From positions 496,001 to 560,000 of the forward strand of contig JAILXR010000001.1 of the NCBI GenBank assembly GCA_050789445.1: 64,000 nucleotides of DNA, written 5' to 3'. The position numbers were made by a program, and so were the translations under genes. Numbering within the stretch: the first letter of the stretch is position 1; the number at the start of each line of letters is the position of its first letter. The notes below the pieces were generated by a model. It did no database searches. It was not told the DNA's origin and saw only the letters and a program-made list of their open reading frames with translations. Shown here piece after piece: positions 25,372 through 34,611 of the stretch. The DNA is from JAWSVE01 sp050789445 (GTDB taxonomy: Bacteria; Pseudomonadota; Gammaproteobacteria; Pseudomonadales; Cellvibrionaceae).

Positions 25372-28300
25372 ATGACAACTGATTCAACTTCTCAGCAATC
25401 AATTTCTACAATATCAATACAATCTATCGCATTAGATGATCTGATGCTGAAAGATCGGCGTGCAATTATTCGGTTACAGCAAGACATACAAAAACGGAAA
25501 AAACTGAATAAGCCATTTGAAAATTTAGAGAAAAAATTACAAGCGAGACAATTAGCTTCTCAGCAGTTAGTTGAAAAGAGAGCTTCCCAGATCCCTTCGA
25601 TTAAATTTCCTGAAGAATTACCGATTGCGCAAAAGCGAGAGGTTATTGCGGAAGCAATTAAGAATAATCAAGTGGTTGTGGTCGCTGGTGAAACAGGCTC
25701 AGGTAAAACAACACAGTTACCTAAAATATGCCTTGAATTAGGGCGGGGAGTTAAGGGATTAATAGGGCATACACAGCCAAGGCGAATTGCCGCTCGAACG
25801 GTCGCAAGTAGAATTGCAGAAGAGCTTCATGTCGATTTAGGTGAACTTGTCGGTTATCAGGTTCGCTTTACAGATCACAGCAACGACATTACCGCAGTGA
25901 AATTAATGACCGATGGTATTTTACTGGCTGAGATTCAGAACGATCGATTTTTGAATCGTTATGACACGATTATTATCGATGAAGCTCATGAGCGTAGCTT
26001 GAATATTGATTTTTTATTGGGTTATTTAAAACAGCTGTTACCTCGACGTCCGGATCTAAAAGTAATCATTACCTCTGCGACTATCGATGTTGAACGCCTG
26101 TCAAAGCATTTTGATAATGCACCCGTTGTTCAAGTCTCTGGTCGAACCTATCCGGTTGATGTTCATTATCGTCCCACATTTGAAGATGAAGATTTACCAG
26201 ATGCGATAGTTAATGTTGTCTCTGATATTGTGACGCTTGATCGTGGTGAAGGTGCAGCAGATCAGATAAATGGTGGTGGAAACAAAGGTAACGATATCCT
26301 TGTTTTTCTCAGCGGTGAAAGAGATATTCGAGAAACAGCGCTCGCTTTACGAAAAGCCCAAATAAAAGATTTAGAAGTGGTGCCGCTATATGCGCGACTC
26401 AGTTTGTCTGAGCAAGCAAAAGTTTTCCAATCACATCGTGGTGTGCGCGTTGTTCTTGCAACCAACGTGGCAGAAACATCAATCACAGTTCCTGGAATTC
26501 GATATGTAATTGATCCTGGATACGCAAGAATCAGTCGCTACAGTTACCGAACTAAAATTCAGCGGTTACCAATAGAAGCTATTTCTCAAGCAAGTGCGAA
26601 TCAACGTAAAGGTCGTAGCGGTCGTGTGAGCAACGGCGTGTGTTTTCGACTTTACGAAGAAGCTGACTTTAATTCACGTCCAGAATTTACCGAGCCAGAA
26701 ATTCTTCGCAGTAATTTAGCAACTGTTATTTTACAGATGGCACAATTACGTTTAGGAAATATTCACGATTTTCCTTTTGTAGAAAAACCTGATAGGCGAT
26801 TGATTAATGATGGCTATAAATTACTTGAAGAATTACAGGCCATTGATTCTCAAGGTGGATTAAGTGCACTTGGCAGACAGTTAACGCAGTTTTCAGTTGA
26901 TCCAAAATTCGCGCGCATGTGCATAGCTGCGAACCAATTAGGTTGTTTGCGTGAGCTATTAATTATTGTCAGCCTTTCTACTATTCAAGATCCTCGTGAA
27001 AGACCTGCCGATAAACAACAAGCGGCCGATGAAAAACACCGTCGTTTTTGGGAGGAGGGTTCAGACTTTCTTTCTAGTTTAAAATTATGGGATTACGTTG
27101 AAGAGCAACGACAAGATTTATCACAAAGTCAGTTTCGACGGCTTTGTAAAAAAGAATTTTTATCTTATTTACGATTGCGCGAATGGAGAGACTTGCATCA
27201 TCAGTTACGCTTAACGGCAAAGCAGTTGGGCCTTGTCGAAAACAAAACGCCCGCAAATTTAGAATCTGTTCATAGAGCATTGATTACCGGATTGTTGGGT
27301 AACATAGGAATGTTGACTGAAGATAGAATTTATTTAGGTCCGCGTAATCGAAAATTTTCTATTTTTCCAGGATCTTCTTTATTCAAAAAAACACCCAAAT
27401 GGATTGTGGCGGGTGAATTAATTGAGACGACAAAACTTTATGCTCACAACGTGGCAAAAGTTGAATCTGAGTGGATTCTTGCAGCGGCTAACCATCTTGT
27501 AAAGAAAAGCCATTTTGAGCCGCACTATGATGCAAAACGCGGACAGGTGATGGTGTATGAGCGTGTGAGTTTATATGGGGTTATGTTGGTAGAAAAGCGT
27601 CGAGTTAGTTTTAGTGATATTGATCCAGAACAGTCACGCGAAATATTCATTCAAGCCGCTTTAGTTGAAGGTAATTATAAACCTCCGAGAATGGCGGTAA
27701 ATCAAAATAAAAATCGCAATAAGCAAAAAAATCAAGACGATCAGCAAGCGGTGAAGTTTTGGCTACACAATGCGGCATTGTTTAAAGAGCTGGAAGAGTT
27801 AGAAGCAAAATCGCGACGCCGCGATATTCTAGTTGAAGACAAGCATGTGTTTGAATATTTTAATGAACGTGTGCCTGCTAATATTGTAAATTTAAAAGGA
27901 TTTGAATATTGGCGAAAACAAGCAGAGAAAGCAAACCCTGAGATATTATGCTTGCCCCGTGATTTGTTAATGCAGCATGCCGCTGTTGATGTAACACAGG
28001 CGCAATTTCCAAATGAATTAACAATCAATGATCAAACTTATCGTGTGACTTATCATTTTGAACCAGGAACACCTGATGATGGTGTCAGCCTTCATGTTCC
28101 TATCCATGGCTTACATTTGTTGTTACCTGATCAATTGGAATGGCTTGTTCCTGGGATGTTACGGGAAAAATGTATTCAGCTTGTCAAGTCTTTGCCAAAA
28201 CAATGGCGGAAAAATTTTGTCCCCGTCCCCGATGTAGTTGATAGGGCTATGCCTTATCTTTCTGATTCAAATAAAAATACTGATAGTAAAATTATTATAA

Positions 28301-29403
28301 ACTTAGTCAGTGCATTACAAATCGCTTTACAGAAAGTGACTGCAGTCCATGTTGATGATGCCGCTTGGCAGAATGTTTCTTTAGATCCTTATTATTTATT
28401 TAATATTAAGGTAGTTGATGATAAAGGAAAGGTCATTGATAGCAGTCGGCAATTAGATGAACTACGAGAACGTTATCGCGGTCGCTTGCAAGATACACTC
28501 AGATCAGCCGGCGAATCTATCGAGCGTGATACAATTACGACTTGGGATTTTGACAAATTACCTGAAACCTACAAACTCAAAAAGAGCGGGATGACAACGA
28601 TTGGATATCCCACGTTAGTTGATAATGGTAAAAATGTTGATTTGCGTTTGGTGGATGATCACGCACAGGCTGAGTTGTCTCTTGAAAAAGGAGTGGCAAG
28701 ATTACTAATCCAGGATTTAGGGCAAGAAGTAAAATATCTAAAGAAGAATTTATTTCGCGGGAAAAATATGGCCTTACGCTTAGCCATGTTTGGGAAACAA
28801 GAAACGCTGGTTGATGATTTATTATGTGCTGCCGTAAAACAAGTAAGTTTGAATAGTTCGGCATTGCCACGAGATAAGATCAGTTATGAATTATGCTTAA
28901 AGACGTCACGCGAAAACATTACAAAAAAAGCCAATGAATTAGAAAAATTAGTCCTTACTATAGCTGATACTGCTGTTGAAATACGCTCGATGATTGATCA
29001 GCGTAAACAGAAAAAATTATTTGTCCCGATTGAGAAAGATATTGTAGAGCAGCTGTACCAATTAACTCGATCACAATTTCTTTTTTATACGCCGGAACAC
29101 TGGATAAAACAGTACCCTCGGTTTTTACAAGGAATCGTTTTACGGATCAAGAAGTCCGATGCACAAATTCAAAAAGATATGGGTTATCTTGAGAGCATTA
29201 AAAGCTATACCGATCGACTTAATCCGTATTGGCAGTCTGAAAATGAATCGCTAATTTATAATCAAATAGACATTGAAAAATATCGATGGATGCTGGAGGA
29301 GTTTAGGTTGTCCCTATTTGCGCAACCAATGAAAACAAGCTTGCCTGTATCAGAAAAGCGTCTTGATAAACAATGGGCGAAAATAGCCAAAGAATTTCCT
29401 TAA
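25372..29403 (+). CDS. hrpA: ATP-dependent RNA helicase HrpA
   Basis: A 1343-residue DEAH-box RNA helicase, slightly longer than E. coli HrpA (about 1300). The motifs in order are Walker A GETGSGKTT, HTQPRRIAARTVA, DEAH in IIDEAHERSLN, SATID, VFLSGERDI, NVAETSITVPGI and QRKGRSGR. The winged-helix, ratchet and OB-fold region follows, with a long HrpA-specific C-terminal domain. Bacterial HrpA has been linked to ribosome rescue and mRNA processing. There is no obvious Shine-Dalgarno site before the ATG at 25372, and the transcript may be nearly leaderless. Confidence 0.96.
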   Translation: MTTDSTSQQSISTISIQSIALDDLMLKDRRAIIRLQQDIQKRKKLNKPFENLEKKLQARQLASQQLVEKRASQIPSIKFPEELPIAQKREVIAEAIKNNQVVVVAGETGSGKTTQLPKICLELGRGVKGLIGHTQPRRIAARTVASRIAEELHVDLGELVGYQVRFTDHSNDITAVKLMTDGILLAEIQNDRFLNRYDTIIIDEAHERSLNIDFLLGYLKQLLPRRPDLKVIITSATIDVERLSKHFDNAPVVQVSGRTYPVDVHYRPTFEDEDLPDAIVNVVSDIVTLDRGEGAADQINGGGNKGNDILVFLSGERDIRETALALRKAQIKDLEVVPLYARLSLSEQAKVFQSHRGVRVVLATNVAETSITVPGIRYVIDPGYARISRYSYRTKIQRLPIEAISQASANQRKGRSGRVSNGVCFRLYEEADFNSRPEFTEPEILRSNLATVILQMAQLRLGNIHDFPFVEKPDRRLINDGYKLLEELQAIDSQGGLSALGRQLTQFSVDPKFARMCIAANQLGCLRELLIIVSLSTIQDPRERPADKQQAADEKHRRFWEEGSDFLSSLKLWDYVEEQRQDLSQSQFRRLCKKEFLSYLRLREWRDLHHQLRLTAKQLGLVENKTPANLESVHRALITGLLGNIGMLTEDRIYLGPRNRKFSIFPGSSLFKKTPKWIVAGELIETTKLYAHNVAKVESEWILAAANHLVKKSHFEPHYDAKRGQVMVYERVSLYGVMLVEKRRVSFSDIDPEQSREIFIQAALVEGNYKPPRMAVNQNKNRNKQKNQDDQQAVKFWLHNAALFKELEELEAKSRRRDILVEDKHVFEYFNERVPANIVNLKGFEYWRKQAEKANPEILCLPRDLLMQHAAVDVTQAQFPNELTINDQTYRVTYHFEPGTPDDGVSLHVPIHGLHLLLPDQLEWLVPGMLREKCIQLVKSLPKQWRKNFVPVPDVVDRAMPYLSDSNKNTDSKIIINLVSALQIALQKVTAVHVDDAAWQNVSLDPYYLFNIKVVDDKGKVIDSSRQLDELRERYRGRLQDTLRSAGESIERDTITTWDFDKLPETYKLKKSGMTTIGYPTLVDNGKNVDLRLVDDHAQAELSLEKGVARLLIQDLGQEVKYLKKNLFRGKNMALRLAMFGKQETLVDDLLCAAVKQVSLNSSALPRDKISYELCLKTSRENITKKANELEKLVLTIADTAVEIRSMIDQRKQKKLFVPIEKDIVEQLYQLTRSQFLFYTPEHWIKQYPRFLQGIVLRIKKSDAQIQKDMGYLESIKSYTDRLNPYWQSENESLIYNQIDIEKYRWMLEEFRLSLFAQPMKTSLPVSEKRLDKQWAKIAKEFP

Positions 29404-29436
29404 AATGCCTGCTTTTAAAAATCAGAAAACATGTTG

Positions 29437-30435
29437 TTAATTTGTAGGTTCAATTCTGTTTTTGCATAATTCACCTTGCTCCACGGCAGTAATGTTATTA
29501 AGTGTTGTTGTCGCAATATTACTCAGCGCATTTTGAGTGAAGAAGGCTTGATGGCCAGTGATAACGACATTTGGGAAAGTTAAAAGTCGTGCAAACACAT
29601 CATCTTGAATGGCCTTGTTGGATAAGTCTTCAAAAAACAAATCGGCTTCTTCTTCATAGACATCTAGGCCTAAATATCCTAGATGCCCTGTTTTTAATCC
29701 CGCGATCATTGCTTTTGTTTCTATTAAAGCTCCACGACTGGTGTTAATTAACATCACGCCTTTTTTCATTTCTGAAAGACGTTGTTGGTTGATGATATGA
29801 TAGGTTTGTGGCGTAAGAGGGCAGTGTAACGTTACGATGTCAGATTTTTCTAAAAGTTCTGACAATTCAACATATTTAACACTCAATTTTTTTACGTTAG
29901 AGTTTTCTGTAATATCATTGGCTAAGATGTTACAACCAAAGCCATTGAGTATGCGTACGACTTCAATGCCGATCTTACCCGTGCCAATAATTCCTACAGT
30001 TTTTCCATGCATATCAAACCCGAGCAAACCATCGAGGGAAAAATTGCCTTCCCTAACACGGTTGTATGCTTTGTGGATGTGCCGGTTCAGCGTAAGCATT
30101 AATGCTATGGTATGTTCAGCAACGGAGTAAGGAGAGTAAGCGGGGACTCGTACAATCTGAATGCCTAAATCTTTTGCAGTAGATAAGTCGACATTATTGT
30201 AGCCTGCACAGCGCATTGCGATTACTTTAATCCCTTTTTTTGATAATTCGTTGAGTACTTTTTTATCGAGCTGGTCATTAACGAAAGCACAAATAACAGT
30301 ATAACCTGTGGCCAATGCGACGGTGTTTATATTCAAGCGAGCTTCATAATAATCAATTTCATGTAATTGATGTTGGTTGGCTAAGCTTAGAAAGTGTTTG
30401 TCGTACGACTTTGCACTAAATACGGCAATACGCAT
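29437..30435 (-). CDS. ldhA: D-lactate dehydrogenase (2-hydroxyacid dehydrogenase family)
   Basis: A 332-residue NAD-dependent fermentative dehydrogenase that reduces pyruvate to D-lactate. The start at 30435 is chosen for GAGGA five bases upstream and the conserved N-terminus MRIAVFSAKSYDK; an ATG ten codons upstream is rejected. The NAD motif is GIIGTGKIG and the signature is LNINTVALATGYTVICAF. The catalytic Arg is in TSRGALIE, with the Glu region after it and the His in VVITGHQAFFT. It is monocistronic, convergent with hrpA. Confidence 0.93.
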   Translation of the reverse strand: MRIAVFSAKSYDKHFLSLANQHQLHEIDYYEARLNINTVALATGYTVICAFVNDQLDKKVLNELSKKGIKVIAMRCAGYNNVDLSTAKDLGIQIVRVPAYSPYSVAEHTIALMLTLNRHIHKAYNRVREGNFSLDGLLGFDMHGKTVGIIGTGKIGIEVVRILNGFGCNILANDITENSNVKKLSVKYVELSELLEKSDIVTLHCPLTPQTYHIINQQRLSEMKKGVMLINTSRGALIETKAMIAGLKTGHLGYLGLDVYEEEADLFFEDLSNKAIQDDVFARLLTFPNVVITGHQAFFTQNALSNIATTTLNNITAVEQGELCKNRIEPTN

Positions 30436-30799
30436 GAAATCCTCTACTATGATTTTTGTCAGCATATAAAACTCTCACTTATTATTCTCGTTTTATAGAG
30501 CGGGATCTAGCTGTTTATATCGAGGAGTTGATTTGTGTCGTAGTGTCTACTGAAATTTAATACATCGATTAGGTGTGGTATTGAATAGAAGGTTTTTATT
30601 GTTTGAAAAAAATCGCTCTTTGCCCCATTATCCGTTAACCTTTTCTCATCATTTATCGGTTAAGGGATTGTATTTTGTATGAGGGATATAAAACTCAGAA
30701 AAAATACTGACAAAATAAAAATAAGCAGTTTGCGCCTTTTAATGTCTAATTTCGCGAGCTAACCTATTCGCCATGTGAATCCATTAATCCCGAGTCGCT
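30436..30799. other. Intergenic region between ldhA and the alpha/beta-hydrolase gene
   Basis: 364 bases without a supported gene between divergent genes. It must carry the promoters of both. I see AT-rich stretches and one loose inverted pair (GTTAACC near 30645 and GGTTAAG near 30668), but no motif I can name with confidence. Confidence 0.4.
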
Positions 30800-31840
30800 A
30801 TGCATAATTTCACTTGGAACGGTCTCAGATTACGAATTCAATCGCTCAATGTTCAAGTCGGCAGTAATCAGTTAGAGCTACGGCGTTGCTTTCGTAATGC
30901 AGAAGGTACTCCTATTCTTTTGCTGTCGGGTTTTCTTGACAGTTCTCAAATATTCCTCCCAAATTTTAATTCCTCCACTCAAGATAAAGGTGGGCTAGCG
31001 CCTTTTTTAGCGAGCGAAGGTTACGATGTTTATCTAGCTGACTTAAGAGGTAAAGGAAATAGTTGGCCGCAAGCAAGCCGGAGAGCAGATTGGGGGCTTC
31101 ACGAAGCAATATGTGAGGATATTCCAGCGCATTTATCGATGATTGAAAAAATTCGGCCCGGCGTTTCACAGTTCTGGATGGGGCAAGATCTCGGTAGTTT
31201 ATTATTACTGGCTACCTTTGCTCGTGGCCACACTGTTCAAGACTCGTCTCAGACAAGTGTTTCTTCTCCGTTAGCATTACATTCTCCTGTTCTTGGTATG
31301 GCGCACTTTTCTGCAAGTCGCCGGAGAACTAATGAGAACTGGATGATGAAGAGCAAATACAGCTCTTGGAACGCTTACTGCACTTTTTCTAGAGTCATGG
31401 CGGGATATATTGGTCTTCCTTTTGGCGAAAGCGTAAGTCGAGAGACGATAGGGGCATTTGAGACTTGGCGACAGTGGCAGTCAGCTGAGCAATGGCAAGA
31501 CCCTGTCGATAATTATGACTATCGCCAAGCTTTAACGGCTTCAGCATTGCCCCCGAGCCTTTATTTTGCCAATGATGAGCATGAATTGTGGGGGTCGCCA
31601 ACAGATTGCCGAGCTTTGATTAGAGAATTAGGCCCGCATGATGGTCGGATGATTATAGTCGGTAAAAAAGGCGGAAATGATAGAAATTACAGCATTAATG
31701 GATTATTACGCCATCCGGCTAGCCGGCAAGATCACTTTGTTCAACTAAAAAATTGGCTGGAAGAGCATAACCCTCGGATGCATGAGCAAAAGAGTTACGA
31801 CGAATCGGTGAAAAATACACCTAATTTAGAGTCTGCCTAG
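30800..31840 (+). CDS. Alpha/beta-hydrolase family protein with Asp at the nucleophile position
   Basis: A 346-residue soluble protein. The fold is indicated by ILLLSGFLDSSQIF near the N-terminus (strand 3 and oxyanion region), then LADLRGKGNSWP. The nucleophile elbow FWMGQDLGSLLLL has GQDLG where serine hydrolases have GxSxG. A late strand with acids (SLYFANDEHELWG) and a histidine (ASRQDHFVQL) complete the likely catalytic set. Asp nucleophiles occur in haloalkane dehalogenases and epoxide hydrolases, but overall similarity is closer to lipase-like or depolymerase-like hydrolases. Substrate and activity are unknown. No signal peptide is seen. Confidence 0.75.
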   Translation: MHNFTWNGLRLRIQSLNVQVGSNQLELRRCFRNAEGTPILLLSGFLDSSQIFLPNFNSSTQDKGGLAPFLASEGYDVYLADLRGKGNSWPQASRRADWGLHEAICEDIPAHLSMIEKIRPGVSQFWMGQDLGSLLLLATFARGHTVQDSSQTSVSSPLALHSPVLGMAHFSASRRRTNENWMMKSKYSSWNAYCTFSRVMAGYIGLPFGESVSRETIGAFETWRQWQSAEQWQDPVDNYDYRQALTASALPPSLYFANDEHELWGSPTDCRALIRELGPHDGRMIIVGKKGGNDRNYSINGLLRHPASRQDHFVQLKNWLEEHNPRMHEQKSYDESVKNTPNLESA

Positions 31841-32056
31841 ATAGGATGATGACTGCCTAAGAGATACTGATGAATCGTTAAAGGTTATACAGCTGTTCAA
31901 GATAAGAATTTGGTGTGGACTTTACGAATTGAGATGGTAACTTGAACTTATGTGCCGATCCCGTATCTAACGCATTCTATTCAACCTAACAACGAAGAAT
32001 TGTGAAGTTATAGAAAGATCTTAATGGCGTTCAAAGCTAATATTTATAAAAAGTAT

Positions 32057-32082
32057 GTAACTCATTCAATTTTAAGATCGTA
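32057..32082 (+). promoter_or_regulatory. Candidate ECF-sigma promoter of the hvf operon
   Basis: GTAACT (32057-32062), 16 bases and CGTA (32079-32082) resemble ECF promoters of the GTAACC-N16-CGAA type that I recall for the Caulobacter SigF regulon, which contains DUF692/DUF2063 genes. It lies 75 bases before hvfA, whose ribosome site is a clear AAGGAG. Nothing else is supported in 31841-32157. Based on motif reading only. Confidence 0.45.
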
Positions 32083-32157
32083 ATAGTCTTCGGAAACCAA
32101 TTTTAATTTTTCATGTTTTAAACCCAGTAAAAAATCGCAAATATAAGGAGAATACTT

Positions 32158-32481
32158 ATGGCGAAGAAAAACTCAACTCCAATAGCTATTGCTGTAGGCG
32201 CTGCTTTTTTAGCATCTGCTTCTTTATCTTCTGTTGTCTCTGCTTCAGAAAACCCATTTGCTTCACAAGAATTAACTGCTGGTTATAATCTTGCTGAAAA
32301 AGGCGCAGAAGGTAAATGCGGCGAAGGCAAGTGTGGTGAAGGTAAGTGCGGTGGAGAAAAGAAAGCTGAGAAAGAAGGCAAGTGCGGCGAAGGCAAATGC
32401 GGCGGAGAAAAGAAAGCCGAGAAAGAAGGTAAGTGCGGTGAAGGCAAATGTGGTGAAGGAAAGTGTGGCGGTAAAAGCTAG
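32158..32481 (+). CDS. hvfA: HvfA-type RiPP precursor, copper-binding metallophore peptide
   Basis: A 107-residue precursor. A signal peptide (about residues 1-30, IAIAVGAAFLASASLSSVVSAS) is followed by a short spacer. Eight EGKCG motifs come next (starting at residues 51, 56, 61, 73, 78, 90, 95 and 100), separated by GEKKAEKE spacers. It matches the HvfA family of Haemophilus, in which the HvfB-HvfC pair converts EGKCG cysteines to oxazolone-thioamide groups that bind copper. The DNA of the repeat region is itself repetitive. The precursor and both enzymes form one operon. Confidence 0.9.
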   Translation: MAKKNSTPIAIAVGAAFLASASLSSVVSASENPFASQELTAGYNLAEKGAEGKCGEGKCGEGKCGGEKKAEKEGKCGEGKCGGEKKAEKEGKCGEGKCGEGKCGGKS

Positions 32482-32515
32482 TTAGCGACCAAGACATGAT
32501 TCATTTGATCATATT

Positions 32516-33406
32516 ATGAAACCTTCATTAAATCAGCCTTATCCTGTACAAGGTGCTGGTTTAGGTTTGCGGCGGAGCCTTCTTGGCTCCCTCGTAAATT
32601 TAACAACAGCTGATGTTGATTTTATGGAAGTTGCACCAGAAAATTGGATTGGCCTCGGTGGCCGGTTCGGAAAACAATTTAAAACCTATACAGAAAAATT
32701 TCCTTTTGTTTGTCATGGCTTAAGCCTTTCTATCGGAGCGCCAGCACCTCTCGATTACTCCCTCATTAAAAATATTAAATCATTCCTCGATGAACACAAT
32801 ATTCGTTCTTACACCGAGCATTTAAGTTATTGCTCGGATGAAGGGCATCTTTACGACTTAATGCCAATTCCTTTTACAGAAGAAGCGGTTCATTACGTCG
32901 CCAATAGAATTAAAGAAGTACAAGACATTTTAGAAAGACGCATCGCAATGGAAAATGTTTCTTATTATTGCGCTCCGCATCAAGAGATGTCAGAAATTGA
33001 TTTCATCAATGCGGTAATTAAAGAAGCCGATTGTGATCTCTTGCTGGATGTGAATAATATCTACGTGAATAGCATTAATCATAAATACGATCCTGTCGAT
33101 TTTTTAAATCGACTTCCCGTGGAAAGAGCAGTATATATTCATGTGGCAGGACATTACGATGAAGCAGAAGACTTACGTGTTGATACTCATGGCGCTGATG
33201 TTATTCCAGCCGTTTGGGATTTGTTAGATAAAACCTACCAACGCTTTGGTGTGATCCCTACTTTGTTAGAGCGAGATTTCAATATTCCTCCAGTCGATGA
33301 ATTATTGTTAGAAGTTCAGCAAGTGAAAACACTGCAAAAAAAACATGAAAAGAATACTGTTAATAAGAATAAAAGCCTGCTTGAGGCTGAGCTAGTTAAG
33401 CGTTAA
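32516..33406 (+). CDS. hvfB: MNIO-family (DUF692) RiPP-modifying oxidase HvfB
   Basis: A 296-residue multinuclear non-heme iron-dependent oxidase with a TIM-barrel fold. The conserved metal-ligand motifs are in order: VCHGLSLSIG, YTEHLSY, MENVSYY, LLLDVNNIYVNSINH, YIHVAGHY, DTHG and LLERDFNIP. The family modifies peptide cysteines with O2, and the adjacent precursor with eight EGKCG motifs is its obvious substrate. It starts 34 bases after hvfA, with only a weak ribosome site, so its translation may be lower than that of the precursor. Confidence 0.93.
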   Translation: MKPSLNQPYPVQGAGLGLRRSLLGSLVNLTTADVDFMEVAPENWIGLGGRFGKQFKTYTEKFPFVCHGLSLSIGAPAPLDYSLIKNIKSFLDEHNIRSYTEHLSYCSDEGHLYDLMPIPFTEEAVHYVANRIKEVQDILERRIAMENVSYYCAPHQEMSEIDFINAVIKEADCDLLLDVNNIYVNSINHKYDPVDFLNRLPVERAVYIHVAGHYDEAEDLRVDTHGADVIPAVWDLLDKTYQRFGVIPTLLERDFNIPPVDELLLEVQQVKTLQKKHEKNTVNKNKSLLEAELVKR

Positions 33407-33484
33407 CCCTAAACGGTCAATGTTAAAAATTACCAGCTTTATAATACCTATTTAATTTTAAAGCACTCTTCGAAAAATCTAATT

Positions 33485-34291
33485 ATGTCAGATGCACAAT
33501 TTTTACAATCACAATCTGAGTTTATTGCTCATTTGCGTGACCCTGAAAAAAATCCAGCGCCGGCTGATGTTGAAGATCGTCGAATGGCAATTTATCGTGA
33601 TTTGATCTACAACAATATCGAAGGTTTTCTTAGCGGGAATTTTCCTATAGTACGGCAAATTTTTAGCGATGAAGATTGGCGCGAAGTGGTGAGAGATTTT
33701 ATTCGTTCCCACCAATCACACACCCCTTATTTTTTAGAAATTGGTCAGGAATTCTTAGCGTATTTGCAAAACGATAGACCGTTTAATACTACAGATCCAA
33801 AATTTTTATTAGAATTGGCACATTATGAATGGGTTGAGTTAGCTTTAGATATTTCTACTGAAGTGTTACCAAAGGAGATTAATCCTAAAGCTGACCTCTT
33901 GAAAACACATCCCGTTGTTTCGCCACTGGCATGGAACTTATCTTATCAATACCCAGTTCATAAAATTGGACCTGAATACCAACCTGAATCATCACCTGCC
34001 GAACCCACTTTTTTAGTTGTTTATCGAAATCGAAATGATGAAGTAAAATTCATGGAAAGTAATTCGGCGACTAGTCATTTACTGACAATCTTAACGGCAG
34101 GCGGCTCTTCTTCATCGCCATCTCTTTACGAAACTATTGATGACGGTTCAGCGACAAAACCAACGGGAGAAGAAGCGCTAAAACTTCTCGCTAAAGAAAT
34201 GAATGCCCCTAATCACGCAACTATCATACATTTCGGTCAAAATCTGCTTACTCGCTTACAATCGTTAGGCATCATTTGTGGTGGGATCTAA
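33485..34291 (+). CDS. hvfC: DUF2063 RiPP partner protein HvfC
   Basis: A 268-residue protein. The DUF2063 N-terminal domain is seen as FIAHLRDPEKNPAP, RRMAIYRDLIYNNIEGFLSGNFPIVRQIF and YFLEIGQEFLAYL. A second domain (about residues 120-268) is of the type that binds precursor peptides. In characterised systems this protein partners the MNIO enzyme and recognises the precursor. It is the last gene of hvfABC. The DoxX-like membrane gene often found in such operons is absent here. Confidence 0.92.
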   Translation: MSDAQFLQSQSEFIAHLRDPEKNPAPADVEDRRMAIYRDLIYNNIEGFLSGNFPIVRQIFSDEDWREVVRDFIRSHQSHTPYFLEIGQEFLAYLQNDRPFNTTDPKFLLELAHYEWVELALDISTEVLPKEINPKADLLKTHPVVSPLAWNLSYQYPVHKIGPEYQPESSPAEPTFLVVYRNRNDEVKFMESNSATSHLLTILTAGGSSSSPSLYETIDDGSATKPTGEEALKLLAKEMNAPNHATIIHFGQNLLTRLQSLGIICGGI

Positions 34292-34611
34292 CCCTTCTAG
34301 TCAGATTAATCTCTTCAAAATACTTCTTTAGCAATACTGCCGATTAAGGGTGAAATACTTTTTTGGTTTTTTGTAAGCATTCGATGAGTGGGTGTTTTGC
34401 CGCTTTTTGGGTTGTTTTATTACAAAAAGATGAAAAAATATTTACTAATATTGGATTTGTAACAATTTTGAAATATTTCAGCCTGACAATGCCCTCCGTA
34501 CCAATTAAGAGCGCTTGAATACCAAGTGCTTACTAGAGCAGGTAAAGCCTAATAACAGCTTATCTACGATTTTGGTAACTCGAAACTTACAAATTTATAT
34601 AGGGCTACTTC
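34292..34611. other. Porin upstream region
   Basis: 320 bases between hvfC and the porin gene, presumably carrying the porin promoter. A stretch near 34455-34477 (TTTGTAACAATTTTGAAATA) has two ten-base half-sites loosely like OmpR boxes. I do not regard this as established. No gene is supported. Confidence 0.3.

Noticed and set aside
32186..32497. Minus-strand frame opposite hvfA
   Set aside because: It is the complement of the EGKCG repeats and only reflects their base composition.
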